Source: Lachnospiraceae bacterium (GTDB lineage: Bacteria; Bacillota; Clostridia; Lachnospirales; Lachnospiraceae). Taken from it: a DNA stretch of 17,334 nt. The translations under genes were made by a program, and so were the position numbers. Under the pieces are notes generated by a model that saw only the letters and a list, made by a program, of their open reading frames with translations, was not told the DNA's origin and did no database searches. This document shows, piece by piece, positions 1 to 7,404 of the stretch; within the stretch, counting starts at the first letter, position 1, and each line of letters starts with the position of its first letter. The DNA is taken from contig JAFSRL010000175.1 in assembly GCA_017446125.1 (NCBI GenBank), forward strand, positions 1-17,334, read 5' to 3'.

Positions 1-1620
1 AATCTGATCCGCGCCCGCGATCGTATGAAGTCTGTGTGCGATGACGATGAGTGTCTTTCCCTTTACCAGTTCGGAGATTGCCTCCTGGATATAGACCTCG
101 TTGTCCGCATCCACGCTTGCGGTCGCCTCATCCAGGATGACGACGGGTGCGTCCTTTAGGATGCAGCGCGCAATCGAGATCCGCTGTGCCTCGCCGCCGG
201 AAAGGGAAGCTCCGCCTTCTCCGATGATTGTGTCGAAGCCCTCCGGCAATGCCATAATGAACTCATAACAGCGCGCCTTTTTTGCGGCAGCAATCATCTC
301 TTCCTCCGTCGCGTCACTGCGTCCCATCATGATGTTGTTGCGGATGGTATCGCGGAAAAGGTAGACGCGCTGAAAGACCATGCTGATCTGATCCATCAGT
401 ACCGCAAGCGGCAGATCCTTAATATCGCAGCCCCGCAGCCTGACACTGCCTTCTTTTACATCCCAAAATCGCGCGAGCAGATTCGCGACGGTCGTCTTTC
501 CGCTTCCGGAAGCGCCCACCAAAGCCGTCATCGTATTTGCAGCTGCGTCAAAGGAGATGTCTCTTAAAACATCGCGGTCCTCATACGCAAAGGTCACATG
601 ATCAAAGGAAATCTCCGGTCCCTCACCCTGCGCCGGTAAGGTCTTAGAACCCTCATCCGCAAGCGGCACCTCCCGGAATACGGCCTCAATCCGGTCGAGG
701 CAGCTGTCCATAACAGTGAGTCTTGCGACCTGGCCGTAAAAAGACTTTAACGGTGCGAAGAGTTCGAACAGGAAAAAGGTCAGACCGATAAAGTAGGTTC
801 CCGGCAGTCCCATGTGATAATATGCAAAAAGCGCCGCCGCAAGCATCAGGATTGTGCCCACGCCCACCGAAACATTGATCCTCCTTGCATATGGCGAATA
901 CTCTATCTCAAAATCGATGTTCCTGTCGCACGACTTTTCAAACGCACCGGTTAAGTCCTTCGATTTTTCGCCGAGCAGGTTGTAGGTCTTGATGATCCCC
1001 ATGCCTTCCGTAAAGTCGAGTACGGCTTCCGTCATCTCCTCGCTCGTGTCCTGACGGATCCTCGAGTGCGCAAGTGTGTTGTCCTTCATCTGCTCTCCCA
1101 GCCACCAGATGAAGACGGTCACGGCCAGACAGACGATTCCCAAGAGTACATGGAAAAAGAACATGTAGAGGACCATGATTGCCGCGGCAAACAGATATCC
1201 CATCAGGTCCGCGATTACCACCATCAGGTTTTCCTCGATAAACACCATGTCCGTGGAGAGCACGGAGCTGACCTTGCCGATATTGCCCTCCGTGTAGTAG
1301 CCCATCGGCAGACGCCTAAGATGTCCGGCGAGTTTTTTACGCATGTCTGCGAACACGATATAGCCGGCGGTGGACTGATTGGAATCCGCGATGTACTGGA
1401 ACAGGCACTGCAGCAGAACACACAGAACGAGGAGTCCCGCGACAAAAAGGCAGGTGTTTACCGTAACGTCCTTACGCATAAAGCGCACAACGAGGTAAAA
1501 CGAGATCATCATCGGCATTCTGGAGAGCATGGATTTCAGAAAAGCGCTGAAGAACGCCAGGCGGATCCTGCCCTTATAGGCGTCCGTTACACGAAGGATT
1601 CTGCGCATCATCCCGATCAT
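1..1620 (-). CDS. ABC exporter half-transporter (membrane + ATPase domains), 3' end beyond window
   Basis: The minus-strand frame is open from an ATG at 1620 to the window edge, giving 540 residues without a stop. The N-terminal ~330 residues are hydrophobic, as in an exporter-type transmembrane domain. The ATPase domain follows with Walker A GASGSGKTT near residue 370, signature LSGGEAQR near 472, Walker B VVILDEAT near 493 and H-loop IAHRLHTI near 528. Only the extreme C-terminus is missing. The ATG overlaps the stop of the preceding half-transporter (ATGA) and has an AAGGAGGTG ribosome site ending 5 nt upstream, so translation is probably coupled. With its partner it should form a heterodimeric exporter in the cytoplasmic membrane. 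Both halves keep the catalytic Glu after Walker B. The substrate is unknown; drug or lipid export, or IrtAB/YbtPQ-like siderophore import, are all possible. Confidence 0.93.
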   Translation of the reverse strand, partial: MIGMMRRILRVTDAYKGRIRLAFFSAFLKSMLSRMPMMISFYLVVRFMRKDVTVNTCLFVAGLLVLCVLLQCLFQYIADSNQSTAGYIVFADMRKKLAGHLRRLPMGYYTEGNIGKVSSVLSTDMVFIEENLMVVIADLMGYLFAAAIMVLYMFFFHVLLGIVCLAVTVFIWWLGEQMKDNTLAHSRIRQDTSEEMTEAVLDFTEGMGIIKTYNLLGEKSKDLTGAFEKSCDRNIDFEIEYSPYARRINVSVGVGTILMLAAALFAYYHMGLPGTYFIGLTFFLFELFAPLKSFYGQVARLTVMDSCLDRIEAVFREVPLADEGSKTLPAQGEGPEISFDHVTFAYEDRDVLRDISFDAAANTMTALVGASGSGKTTVANLLARFWDVKEGSVRLRGCDIKDLPLAVLMDQISMVFQRVYLFRDTIRNNIMMGRSDATEEEMIAAAKKARCYEFIMALPEGFDTIIGEGGASLSGGEAQRISIARCILKDAPVVILDEATASVDADNEVYIQEAISELVKGKTLIVIAHRLHTIAGADQI

Positions 1621-3359
1621 ACGCGCACCTCCTTCCGGATCGTCCAGTCCGCGGCCTTAAGCGCTGCGGACCACAGCTTTTGATATTCCACAGACGTCTT
1701 TAATAATTCTTCATGGGTTCCTTCCCCTTCCAGACGTCCCTCCTTTAAGACACAGATTTTGTCCGCGCCCGTGATTGTATGAAGACGGTGCGCAATCACC
1801 AGCACCGTTTTGTCCCGGATTACTTCCGCGATGGCAGCATTCATCTTCTCTTCATTTTCCGGATCGATGAAGGCGGTCGCTTCATCCAGCACGATGACCG
1901 GCGCGTTCTTCAAAAGTGCCCTTGCCAGCGCGATCCGCTGCCGTTCCCCGCCGGAAAGCATCTTGCCGCTGTCCCGCGCCATCGTGTCGATCCCCTTGGG
2001 CAGTCGCGTAAGAAACTCGTCGCACTGCGCCCGCGTCGCTGCCTGCAGCACTTCCTCCCTTGTCGCGTCCGGCTTCCCGATTAGAATGTTATCATAGAGG
2101 CTCATGTTAAACAGAAACTGCTCCTGCGCCACATAGGAAATCTCGTTATTTAACGCTTCAACGGACATCTGTGTGAGCGCTTGTCCGCCGAGACTGATTT
2201 TGCCGGAATCAAGGTCGTAAAAATGCACCAACAAGCGCGCAAGTGTCGACTTGCCGCTGCCGGATTCACCGACTAAGGCCACCATCTGTCCTTCCCCGAT
2301 GTTCAGGCTGATGTCGTGCAACACTTCGCTCTCCTCGTAGGAAAAAGAAACATGCTCATAACGGATGGAATGATCCGTCCCGGAAAAAGCGTCTGCCGTC
2401 TGCTGTAAGGGCGCATGGTCCATCAGGCGTTCCAGCTCATCGATCTTATAGGAAAGCTGCGGAAACTTTCCCGCAAAGCTCATGGCCTTTAAGAGCGGCG
2501 CACCGACCGAAAACGACATGCACAGGATCAGTACCAGATCCTGCAGCGTGGAGAAACCGCGCAGCACAAGGTAGCCGCCGATCGGCAGCGTGAACAGCGC
2601 AATACACGGAAGGATGCTTAGGTAAAGCGCCATCCACGGCCAGCAGACCTTATACCAGTCAAGCGTGAAATCGCGATAATTGTCCACGTCTTTTACAAGG
2701 CGTTCATAGGATTCGCCGTCCCGGTTGAAGACCTTCACCACCTCCATGCCGTTGATGTATTCGATGATGGTGTTATTCATAACGGCACCGGCCTTGTAAT
2801 ATGCATCCATTTTGTCGAGCCCCGCCTTCATCATCATCCCCATGGCCAGCATCCCGAGCGGTAGGCCGCACAGGGACAAAAGCGCCAGCTTCCAGTCCAC
2901 GAAGAACATCGCGATGATGATCACTGCCGGCACGCACAGATTCGCGATGCCCTCCGGGATCGCGTGGGCCAAGAGCAGTTCGATCATTTCGATGTCATCG
3001 GTGAAAACCTTTTTCAGCCTGCCGTTCCCGTATGCCTGGATGGTTCCGAGCGGCTGCTGTTCAAGTTTTTTCTGCAGGGCGGCGCGGATGTTTTTTAAGG
3101 TGTGATACGCGCTGATGTGTGAGTACTCTAACCCCCTGACATAGAGCACCGCATACAGGATCATGCACAAAAGAGAAAGAAAGCACCAGAAAGCTGCCCG
3201 CGGGATCTCCGGCATGATCCCGTTTACGATCGGTCTTATGATCTGATACACAAAGAAAAAAGGCAGCACGCTCGCGATGATGCCGAGCACCATGCAGAAT
3301 GCCGCTTTGCGTGTGTAATGCATATATCCCTGCATGTATGGTTTTACTTTTTGAAACAA
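1617..3359 (-). CDS. ABC exporter half-transporter (membrane + ATPase domains)
   Basis: This 580-residue protein is a complete half-transporter. Hydrophobic stretches cover about residues 15-300. The ATPase domain has Walker A GESGSGKST (364-372), Q-loop Gln412, signature LSGGERQR (468-475), Walker B VIVLDEA (488-494) and His524 in the H-loop. The start is TTG at 3359: the reading frame gives Phe-Gln-Lys directly after it, and a purine-rich AGGGGGAG ribosome site lies 8 nt upstream. The next in-frame ATG (residue 9, 3335) has no ribosome site. The stop overlaps the ATG of the second half-transporter. The gene is the first transporter gene after a TetR-type regulator, with a promoter and operator-like palindrome in the 181-nt gap. 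It probably pairs with the next gene as a heterodimer. Substrate not deducible. Confidence 0.94.
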   Translation of the reverse strand: MFQKVKPYMQGYMHYTRKAAFCMVLGIIASVLPFFFVYQIIRPIVNGIMPEIPRAAFWCFLSLLCMILYAVLYVRGLEYSHISAYHTLKNIRAALQKKLEQQPLGTIQAYGNGRLKKVFTDDIEMIELLLAHAIPEGIANLCVPAVIIIAMFFVDWKLALLSLCGLPLGMLAMGMMMKAGLDKMDAYYKAGAVMNNTIIEYINGMEVVKVFNRDGESYERLVKDVDNYRDFTLDWYKVCWPWMALYLSILPCIALFTLPIGGYLVLRGFSTLQDLVLILCMSFSVGAPLLKAMSFAGKFPQLSYKIDELERLMDHAPLQQTADAFSGTDHSIRYEHVSFSYEESEVLHDISLNIGEGQMVALVGESGSGKSTLARLLVHFYDLDSGKISLGGQALTQMSVEALNNEISYVAQEQFLFNMSLYDNILIGKPDATREEVLQAATRAQCDEFLTRLPKGIDTMARDSGKMLSGGERQRIALARALLKNAPVIVLDEATAFIDPENEEKMNAAIAEVIRDKTVLVIAHRLHTITGADKICVLKEGRLEGEGTHEELLKTSVEYQKLWSAALKAADWTIRKEVRV

Positions 3360-3382
3360 AAGGTTGCTCCCCCTTTCCTCGT

Positions 3383-3398
3383 GTTAGTCTTGTCTAAC
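3383..3398. promoter_or_regulatory. Second dyad upstream of the ABC genes, possible regulator site
   Basis: GTTAG and CTAAC arms flank a 6-nt spacer in the 5' untranslated region of the ABC transcript, 24 nt before the TTG start. The GTTA half-site also occurs in the operator-like palindrome at 3453-3467. It may be a secondary binding site of the neighbouring TetR protein; this is inference. Confidence 0.4.
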
Positions 3399-3452
3399 GT
3401 CATGCCAAAAAGAAAGGGATTTCCATCCCGTTTCTGAATTACACGCCCGTTA

Positions 3453-3467
3453 GATAACAGCGTTATC
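3453..3467. promoter_or_regulatory. Operator-like palindrome at the ABC promoter start point
   Basis: GATAAC-AGC-GTTATC is a perfect 6+6 inverted repeat. It begins about 8 nt downstream of the -10 box of the ABC promoter, so it covers roughly +1 to +15. A further GTTATC occurs at 3477-3482, inside the -10 region. The position is typical of a repressor operator, and the adjacent TetR-family gene is the natural candidate. Confidence 0.65.
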
Positions 3468-3474
3468 GGTATCG

Positions 3475-3503
3475 ATGTTATCACGATTTGGAAAGAAATG
3501 CAA
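3475..3503 (-). promoter_or_regulatory. Sigma-A-type promoter for the ABC transporter genes
   Basis: On the minus strand, TTGCAT (3503-3498) is followed after exactly 17 nt by TAACAT (3480-3475). A TG one base before the -10 gives an extended -10 (TGATAACAT). Transcription is expected to start near 3468, leaving a ~110-nt leader with a small GGGAT/ATCCC hairpin at 3416-3429. Confidence 0.65.
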
Positions 3504-3540
3504 TCCCCATGAGCATTTACACCCGATTGTGAACCCGGCG

Positions 3541-4152
3541 TCAGAACCCGAGAACGCGGGTCCAGTCAAAGAGTCTTGCCACGACTTCGCAGTGCTTTAA
3601 CGCCTTCTTGCGCGGCAGGTCATGCAGCAGCGGTTCAAAAAGCGTCGACCAGTATGCCGTTAAGAGCATGTGCAGTTCCTGCTCATCGATCACATACGGT
3701 GCCGCACCCTTTTTGTGCGCAATCCGAATGAACTTCATCGAGCGCTTCGTGACATCCATGACGAAATCATGAAGAAAGTTTACATGCGCCGTGCCGTCCG
3801 CACATCGAAGAAGCAGCAAAAACCCCTCCTTGTGATCATAAAGCATGTTCATGATACTCTTCTGCGTGTCCGGCGTCATGTCCCAGACGGTTTTCATGTC
3901 GTTCATCGCAAGCTGGTCGTAGTTCATCTGCTCCGTGCTGTCGGAAAACATTCGAACCTGCTCGAGTGTCGGCGCGACAACCGCCTCAAACAGTGCCTCC
4001 TTATTCTCATAGCGCTTGTACAAGGCACCTGTCGTCACACCCGCCTTTCTGCAGATGGTACGCAGCGATGCTTTTTCAAAACCGTGCTCTAGGAATTCTT
4101 CCCTGGCACATTTTAAAATCCGCGGTTCAATTGTTTTATCCGGTGTTGACAT
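3541..4152 (-). CDS. TetR/AcrR-family transcriptional regulator
   Basis: With the ATG at 4152 this is a 203-residue protein. The N-terminus has the TetR helix-turn-helix: helix ILKCAREEFLEHGF, then SLRTICRKAGVTTGALYKRYENKEAL at about residues 29-54. The C-terminal ligand-binding domain is not recognisable. An upstream TTG at 4182 would add ten residues, but its possible ribosome site sits at or before the predicted transcript start, whereas GGAAAG lies 7 nt before the ATG, so I chose the ATG. It lies directly upstream of the two ABC genes on the same strand and probably represses them through the palindrome at 3453-3467. The ligand is probably a transporter substrate, which is unknown. Confidence 0.9.
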   Translation of the reverse strand: MSTPDKTIEPRILKCAREEFLEHGFEKASLRTICRKAGVTTGALYKRYENKEALFEAVVAPTLEQVRMFSDSTEQMNYDQLAMNDMKTVWDMTPDTQKSIMNMLYDHKEGFLLLLRCADGTAHVNFLHDFVMDVTKRSMKFIRIAHKKGAAPYVIDEQELHMLLTAYWSTLFEPLLHDLPRKKALKHCEVVARLFDWTRVLGF

Positions 4153-4197
4153 ATGCCTGCTTTCCGACGCGCCCGTCTGCAACGGACCATCCCCTGC

Positions 4198-4206
4198 ATT
4201 ATATCA
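4198..4206 (-). promoter_or_regulatory. Extended -10 promoter for the TetR gene
   Basis: Minus-strand TGATATAAT is a perfect extended -10 element. It lies in the 34-nt gap between the YolD-like gene and the regulator. No good -35 is seen 17 nt upstream, which extended -10 promoters tolerate. Predicted start near 4191. Confidence 0.5.
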
Positions 4207-4216
4207 TACGCGCAGG

Positions 4217-4423
4217 TCACAGATCCTCGAACCCGGTCAGCTCGACATCGTTGAGCGCCTCGTCGCGCTGTAAGACGGCGGTTTCCTCGATGGCATCCTC
4301 ATGACCGGTGAGGGCGGCAAAGGGCGCAAACTGCGCCGCGCGGTTGTAGACCGGCATCTGCGGATGTGTCCGCGACACGTGATGCGGCAGGTTGATGATA
4401 TCTTCGTAAGGGAAGTCACTCAT
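4217..4423 (-). CDS. YolD-like small protein, partner of the SOS polymerase
   Basis: This 68-residue protein carries the stretch NRAAQFAPFAALTGHEDAI (about residues 27-45), which I recognise from small YolD-like proteins encoded next to Y-family polymerases in Clostridia. Its ATG overlaps the polymerase stop as ATGA, and GGAGG lies 9 nt upstream within the polymerase gene, so the two are translationally coupled and share the LexA-controlled promoter. YolD-type proteins (e.g. B. subtilis YqjX beside the polymerase YqjW) are thought to be UmuD-like accessory factors. The exact biochemical role is not established. No membrane segment or signal is seen. Confidence 0.8.
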   Translation of the reverse strand: MSDFPYEDIINLPHHVSRTHPQMPVYNRAAQFAPFAALTGHEDAIEETAVLQRDEALNDVELTGFEDL

Positions 4424-6012
4424 GCCTTATGTCCTCCAATCTGGCGGTTGCGCTCCATCGCGGTCGCACCCTCCTGCAGGTTCATGCCCTTCATCAGGGC
4501 GTTCTTGCCGTAGCGGTCCTTGACATCGAGGATGGCTTCCTGCAGCCGGCGTTCTTTCGTGCGGTGATCTTCGTCTTCTTTCACTTCCCCCGCCGTATGC
4601 CGACGATGCTTCTCAAAACCGCCACGGTCTTTCTCATGTGTACGCTCTTCGGCCTGCCCGGCAAGATCAAACAGACTTAACTGCGTGAAGGACTCCGCTT
4701 CCTTCGCGCGGACTTTAGACTCCGGCATGATGTGATTCGCAACGACATACATGCGGCGGATTAAGAGCACGGGGTTCACGATGCGGTCAAAGAGCTCTAA
4801 CATTTTTTCAATGATCTCCTGCGAGGAGGAGGTCATGCCGCTTAGGTTGATCGAGCCGTGCGCCTGTTTCGGAACCGGCTTGCCGTACCAGTCGAGTGTC
4901 ACCTCGCCGCGGTACCTGCTGCGGATCTCCGGGTCCGTGAGCGACGTGATGTCATAGCCGACGGTTAAGACCATCTGATCCGTGACGAGACCCTTGCGCA
5001 CAAGGTCGAGCACGAGGCCGTCCGTCATCTCATGCACGACGATGCGCGCCTTTTCAAAGGTGTAGGGTTCCGTCAGCACCTGTCCGGAGGACAAAGAATT
5101 CGAGACCGGTTTGTACGCCTTGACATCCGCGATCGTGCACGGCTCCCAGCCCCAGGCGTGATCGATGAGAAGCTCCGCGTTGATGCCGAACATTTTATAT
5201 AGAAGATCTTCGTTCAAAAAATCCTGCTTCGAACCGAGCGAGCAACGCGCGATGTCGCCCATCGTGTAGATGCCCACCTCCGCGAGCCTTGAGGCGATGC
5301 CGTGTCCCACGCGCCAGAAATCGGTCAGGGGCGTATGATTCCACAGCTCCCTGCGGTAGCTCATCTCGTTAAGCTCCGCGATGCGCACGCCGTCCTTGTC
5401 CGCGGGCGTGTGTTTCGCGTACACGTCCATCGCAATCTTGCACAGGTACATGTTCGTCCCGATGCCGGCCGTCGCGGTGATGCCGGTCTGTGAAAGCACG
5501 TCGCCGATCATCTTTCTCGCGAGCTCGTGCGCCGTCATGTGGTAGGTGCGCAGGTACGCGGTGACATCCATGAAGACCTCGTCGACCGAGTACACGTGCA
5601 TGTCCTCATGCGCGACATACTGCAAATAGATGTCGTAGATCTTGGTGCTGACATCGATGTAGTATGCCATGCGCGGCGGCGCGACGATGTAGTCCAGCGC
5701 GACGCTTGGGTCTGAGAGTACCACCGTGTTGTCGGAAGACCCTTCGCCTAACTGTCCGCCGTTTCGTTTCTTCCGTTCGACGTTGATCCGCTTCACCGCT
5801 TCCACGACTTCAAACAGACGCGCACGTCCGGAGATGCCGTAGGATTTTAAAGAGGGCGAGACCGCAAGACAGATTGTTTTTTCCGTACGCGAAAGATCCG
5901 CGACGACAAGGTTCGTCGTCAGCGGATCCAAGCCCATCGACGCGCATTCCGCCGATGCGTAAAAAGATTTTAAATCGATCGCGATATAGGTGTGCTGCTC
6001 CGCCGTGCCCAT
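4420..6012 (-). CDS. Y-family translesion DNA polymerase (UvrX/UmuC/ImpB type)
   Basis: The 530-residue protein starts with the polymerase palm motif IAIDLKSFYASAEC (Asp13). The second catalytic acidic pair is YSVDE (Asp144, Glu145). A thumb/helix-hairpin-helix region (WRVGHGIASRLAEVGIYTMGDI) follows, then a little-finger domain. QLSLF at about 444-448 matches the beta-clamp-binding motif. A charged C-terminal tail ends in KNALMKGMNLQEGAT and RNRQIGGHKA, typical of the Clostridia branch that pairs with a YolD-like protein. It should copy damaged DNA during the SOS response. The ATG at 6012 has no Shine-Dalgarno sequence and no alternative start precedes the catalytic Asp. The promoter places +1 at or next to this ATG, so the mRNA may be leaderless. 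Confidence 0.93.
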   Translation of the reverse strand: MGTAEQHTYIAIDLKSFYASAECASMGLDPLTTNLVVADLSRTEKTICLAVSPSLKSYGISGRARLFEVVEAVKRINVERKKRNGGQLGEGSSDNTVVLSDPSVALDYIVAPPRMAYYIDVSTKIYDIYLQYVAHEDMHVYSVDEVFMDVTAYLRTYHMTAHELARKMIGDVLSQTGITATAGIGTNMYLCKIAMDVYAKHTPADKDGVRIAELNEMSYRRELWNHTPLTDFWRVGHGIASRLAEVGIYTMGDIARCSLGSKQDFLNEDLLYKMFGINAELLIDHAWGWEPCTIADVKAYKPVSNSLSSGQVLTEPYTFEKARIVVHEMTDGLVLDLVRKGLVTDQMVLTVGYDITSLTDPEIRSRYRGEVTLDWYGKPVPKQAHGSINLSGMTSSSQEIIEKMLELFDRIVNPVLLIRRMYVVANHIMPESKVRAKEAESFTQLSLFDLAGQAEERTHEKDRGGFEKHRRHTAGEVKEDEDHRTKERRLQEAILDVKDRYGKNALMKGMNLQEGATAMERNRQIGGHKA

Positions 6013-6018
6013 ATCTTG

Positions 6019-6047
6019 ATTATGGAACGGATGTTCCTTTCTGTCAA
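6019..6047 (-). promoter_or_regulatory. Near-consensus sigma-A promoter of the SOS polymerase
   Basis: Minus-strand TTGACA (6047-6042), a 17-nt spacer and CATAAT (6024-6019) form a promoter with one mismatch to consensus. Transcription should begin at about 6013-6012, which is the A of the polymerase start codon. The LexA box fills most of the spacer. Confidence 0.8.
6024..6037. promoter_or_regulatory. LexA (SOS) box
   Basis: GGAACGGATGTTCC contains GAAC-N4-GTTC, the Bacillota LexA/DinR consensus, with one more matching base pair on each side. It lies between the -35 and -10 boxes, overlapping the -10 by one base, so LexA binding would block RNA polymerase. This makes the polymerase/YolD pair DNA-damage inducible. 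Confidence 0.85.
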
Positions 6048-6056
6048 GGTTTCCGA

Positions 6057-6074
6057 TGTTTGAAAAGTCAATGA
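6057..6074. repeat. 18-bp direct repeat, copy nearer the SOS promoter
   Basis: TGTTTGAAAAGTCAATGA is identical to 6090-6107. This copy lies at about -45 to -62 relative to the predicted polymerase transcript start, the usual place for an activator site or UP element. Confidence 0.75.
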
Positions 6075-6089
6075 AAACCGCCCGAAAAG

Positions 6090-6107
6090 TGTTTGAAAAG
6101 TCAATGA
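6090..6107. repeat. 18-bp direct repeat, distal copy
   Basis: This is the second exact copy of TGTTTGAAAAGTCAATGA, offset by 33 bp (about three helical turns). A partial GAAAAGT copy sits at 6084-6090 between them. It begins only 10 nt after the rpoN stop codon. Confidence 0.75.
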
Positions 6108-6117
6108 TGTGATGTTT

Positions 6118-7404
6118 TTATAATGTCTTCCTGTCAAAGCTTCCCTTGATGCCCATGCACTCGCGGTATTTGGCGACGGCGCGGCGGGAGATGGAGATGC
6201 CTTTTTTCTTCAGCGCGTCACACAACGCCTGATCGGATAAGGGGTGCGAAGCATCTTCTTCCCCAATCATGCTGCGCAACGCCTTTTTGATCTCGTCCGC
6301 ATTCACGTCACCTTCCTTTGTCGCGGCAGCGCAAAAGAGCATGCGCATCTCCACAATGCGGTCGGGGAACTGGATGACCTTGCCCTTCACCGCGCGGGAG
6401 ATGGTCGAGGTGTGAACATTCAACCGGTTCGCGGCTTCCTGCATCGTAAAGGGCTTGAGCGTTCCCTTCTCTCTCACGTACTCCATCTGCTCCGTGACGA
6501 GGATGCGTGTCAGTTCGGTCAGGGTCTTGCGTCGCTCCGCGATGTGCTCCATGACGAAGCGGGCACGCTTTAAGCGCTCTTCAAAATACGCTTTTAATTC
6601 CGCGTCCTGCGATTCCTTCATCAGCTTCAGATAATAGTCGCTGATGTGGTAGTCTTCGTACCAGCTGTCATTTAGGCGGATGTTCAAGCCGTTTTCAAAA
6701 TCCACGAGGATGTCCGGCACGAGATACGCCGCGTCGTAAGAGCCGTAGCCGTCCGCGGGTCTGGGAGAAAGCGTCGTGATTAACAGGATGTACTTGCGCA
6801 CCTGTGCGGTCGGAATTTTTAACGCACGGGAGATGTTGCCGATGTGTCCCTCTGCGACATCCTCCAGGTGATTGCGCACGATCTCGTTCAATTCGTAATC
6901 GTCGATTCCCATGACCTCCAGTTGTTTTAAAAGACACTCCGAAAGATTCTTCGAAAAGACGCCGACGGGTTCCATCTGCTTTAAGACATGCAGGCACTGT
7001 TCGACGAGCGCTTTTTCCGCGCCGGTCACCGCCGCCACCTCATCAAGCGATTGCGTGAAGTATCCCGTATCCTCCACCGCATCGATGAGGTAGTTCATCA
7101 CGCGGTGTTCGTTTCCGGTGAAACGCTGCGGCTGCAACTGCGCACGCAAGACCTCGCGGAAGTCGTCCTGTGTCTGCGCGACATTGCTTACGGCATCGAA
7201 ATGCGCGTTGTCATTCCATGAGACCGCACCCGCCTGCGGAGACGTGCCGGTGTACTCCAGCATCGGATTTTCCAGATGCTCGTTTTGCAGTAAGCTCTCC
7301 AGCTCCACCCCGGTCATCTGTAAGATGTTCAGGCTCTGGAGCTGTTTTTGCGTAAGGATCTGCCGCTGGCTTAAGTTTTGGGTAAGGTGCAGGCTGTTGT
7401 CCAT
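6118..7404 (-). CDS. rpoN: RNA polymerase sigma-54 factor (RpoN/SigL)
   Basis: The 428-residue protein opens with the Gln/Leu-rich activator-response region I (LTQNLSQRQILTQKQLQSLN). It continues with the core-binding region and a helix-turn-helix (MQEAANRLNVHTSTISRAV), and ends with the RpoN box SRRAVAKYRE at 406-415, which contacts the -24 element. Length fits the shorter Bacillota members. The ATG directly follows the TAA of the aminotransferase gene (TAAATG) with no clear ribosome site of its own, so translation is probably coupled to that gene. Sigma-54 directs transcription from -24/-12 promoters with AAA+ activators; no such activator and no clear -24/-12 site were found in this window. 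Confidence 0.95.
   Translation of the reverse strand: MDNSLHLTQNLSQRQILTQKQLQSLNILQMTGVELESLLQNEHLENPMLEYTGTSPQAGAVSWNDNAHFDAVSNVAQTQDDFREVLRAQLQPQRFTGNEHRVMNYLIDAVEDTGYFTQSLDEVAAVTGAEKALVEQCLHVLKQMEPVGVFSKNLSECLLKQLEVMGIDDYELNEIVRNHLEDVAEGHIGNISRALKIPTAQVRKYILLITTLSPRPADGYGSYDAAYLVPDILVDFENGLNIRLNDSWYEDYHISDYYLKLMKESQDAELKAYFEERLKRARFVMEHIAERRKTLTELTRILVTEQMEYVREKGTLKPFTMQEAANRLNVHTSTISRAVKGKVIQFPDRIVEMRMLFCAAATKEGDVNADEIKKALRSMIGEEDASHPLSDQALCDALKKKGISISRRAVAKYRECMGIKGSFDRKTL

Noticed and set aside
1066..1683. Plus-strand open frame of 205 codons
   Set aside because: It lies antisense to clear ABC transporter coding sequence and has no recognisable motif.
3400..3415. TGGCA as a sigma-54 -24 element near the ABC genes
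   Set aside because: No GC-containing -12 element follows at the required spacing, and a sigma-A promoter explains the region.
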